Source: Bacillus_CJ salitolerans
GTDB lineage: Bacteria; Bacillota; Bacilli; Bacillales; SA4
NCBI RefSeq assembly: GCF_042680805.1
Contig: NZ_JBHUEM010000016.1
Location: 1 to 42,658 of the forward strand
DNA: 42,658 nt
Direction of reading: 5' to 3'
Part shown: positions 42,551-42,658 of the stretch, piece by piece
Position numbering within the stretch: position 1 is the stretch's first letter
How the letters are laid out: every line of letters starts with the position of its first letter
Program-made: the position numbers and the translations under genes
The notes under the pieces: generated by a model
What the model saw: the letters and a program-made list of their open reading frames with translations, nothing else
Told to the model about the DNA's origin: nothing
The model's database searches: none

Positions 42551-42658
42551 ATAGGATAAGCGTACAATGTCAAATACTTTTTTTTAGTTTTAGGGTAACT
42601 CAAATACACTTACTGTAATATCCTTTTTTTACAAGTAACAATTAACCAAGTTATCTAT

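Noticed and set aside
1..42658. CRISPR arrays, tRNA or rRNA genes, insertion sequences, phage genes
   Set aside because: No regular spaced repeats, no cloverleaf-type sequences and no transposase or integrase motifs were seen on either strand.

Overview
The window is a low-GC Bacillaceae chromosome segment, core genome rather than a mobile island. Gene order from ytoI/ytpI/nrnA through dnaE, malic enzyme, accDA, pfkA-pyk, ytvI-ytwI, citZ-icd-mdh, phoPR, polA-mutM-ytaF-coaE, gapB, speD, nrdR-dnaB-dnaI follows the Bacillus subtilis backbone. The extra genes (a GntR regulator before accD, a MaoC-like protein after mdh, hflKC after phoR, and a DUF4247/DUF350/aminopropyltransferase operon) suggest a Bacillus-like species outside the B. 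subtilis group. Sporulation genes (ytrH, ytrI, ytvI, ytaF) point to an endospore former. I see no tRNA, rRNA, CRISPR array, transposase, phage gene or integration site.

Layout. 1-445: terminator and a structured intergenic repeat. 446-3120: lipoprotein, DUF350 membrane protein and membrane-anchored spermidine-synthase-like enzyme, the most accessory part. 3146-5557: UPF0173 hydrolase, small membrane protein, YtoI. 5586-8380: ytpI, nrnA, a small gene and ytrHI. 8502-15787: dnaE, then malic enzyme - GntR regulator - accD - accA behind a promoter with a palindromic operator. 15984-21320: glycolysis (pfkA, pyk), fxsA, ytvI, ytwI. 21638-25221: TCA genes citZ-icd-mdh with a long citZ leader and structured intercistronic gaps. 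25304-30870: MaoC-like protein, a second copy of the repeat, phoPR, hflKC. 31147-36004: polA, mutM, ytaF, coaE. 36001-36966: convergent metallo-beta-lactamase-fold gene. 37178-38958: gapB with two CcpN boxes, then speD behind a structured leader. 39154-42524: unknown cytosolic protein, nrdR, dnaB, dnaI.

The genes centre on carbon flow (malic enzyme, acetyl-CoA carboxylase, phosphofructokinase, pyruvate kinase, citrate synthase, isocitrate and malate dehydrogenases, gluconeogenic GapB) with its control sites (GntR operator, cre, CcpN boxes), and on DNA replication and repair (DnaE, PolA, MutM, DnaB, DnaI, NrdR).

The points I find most worth follow-up are the speD leader RNA with a possible anti-Shine-Dalgarno switch, the ytaF hairpin that buries its ribosome binding site, the two-copy structured repeat with compensatory base changes, the GntR operator before the malic enzyme/acc operon, and the DUF4247-DUF350-aminopropyltransferase operon. 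Several starts were moved from the longest reading frame to TTG, GTG or internal ATG codons with a proper ribosome binding site.
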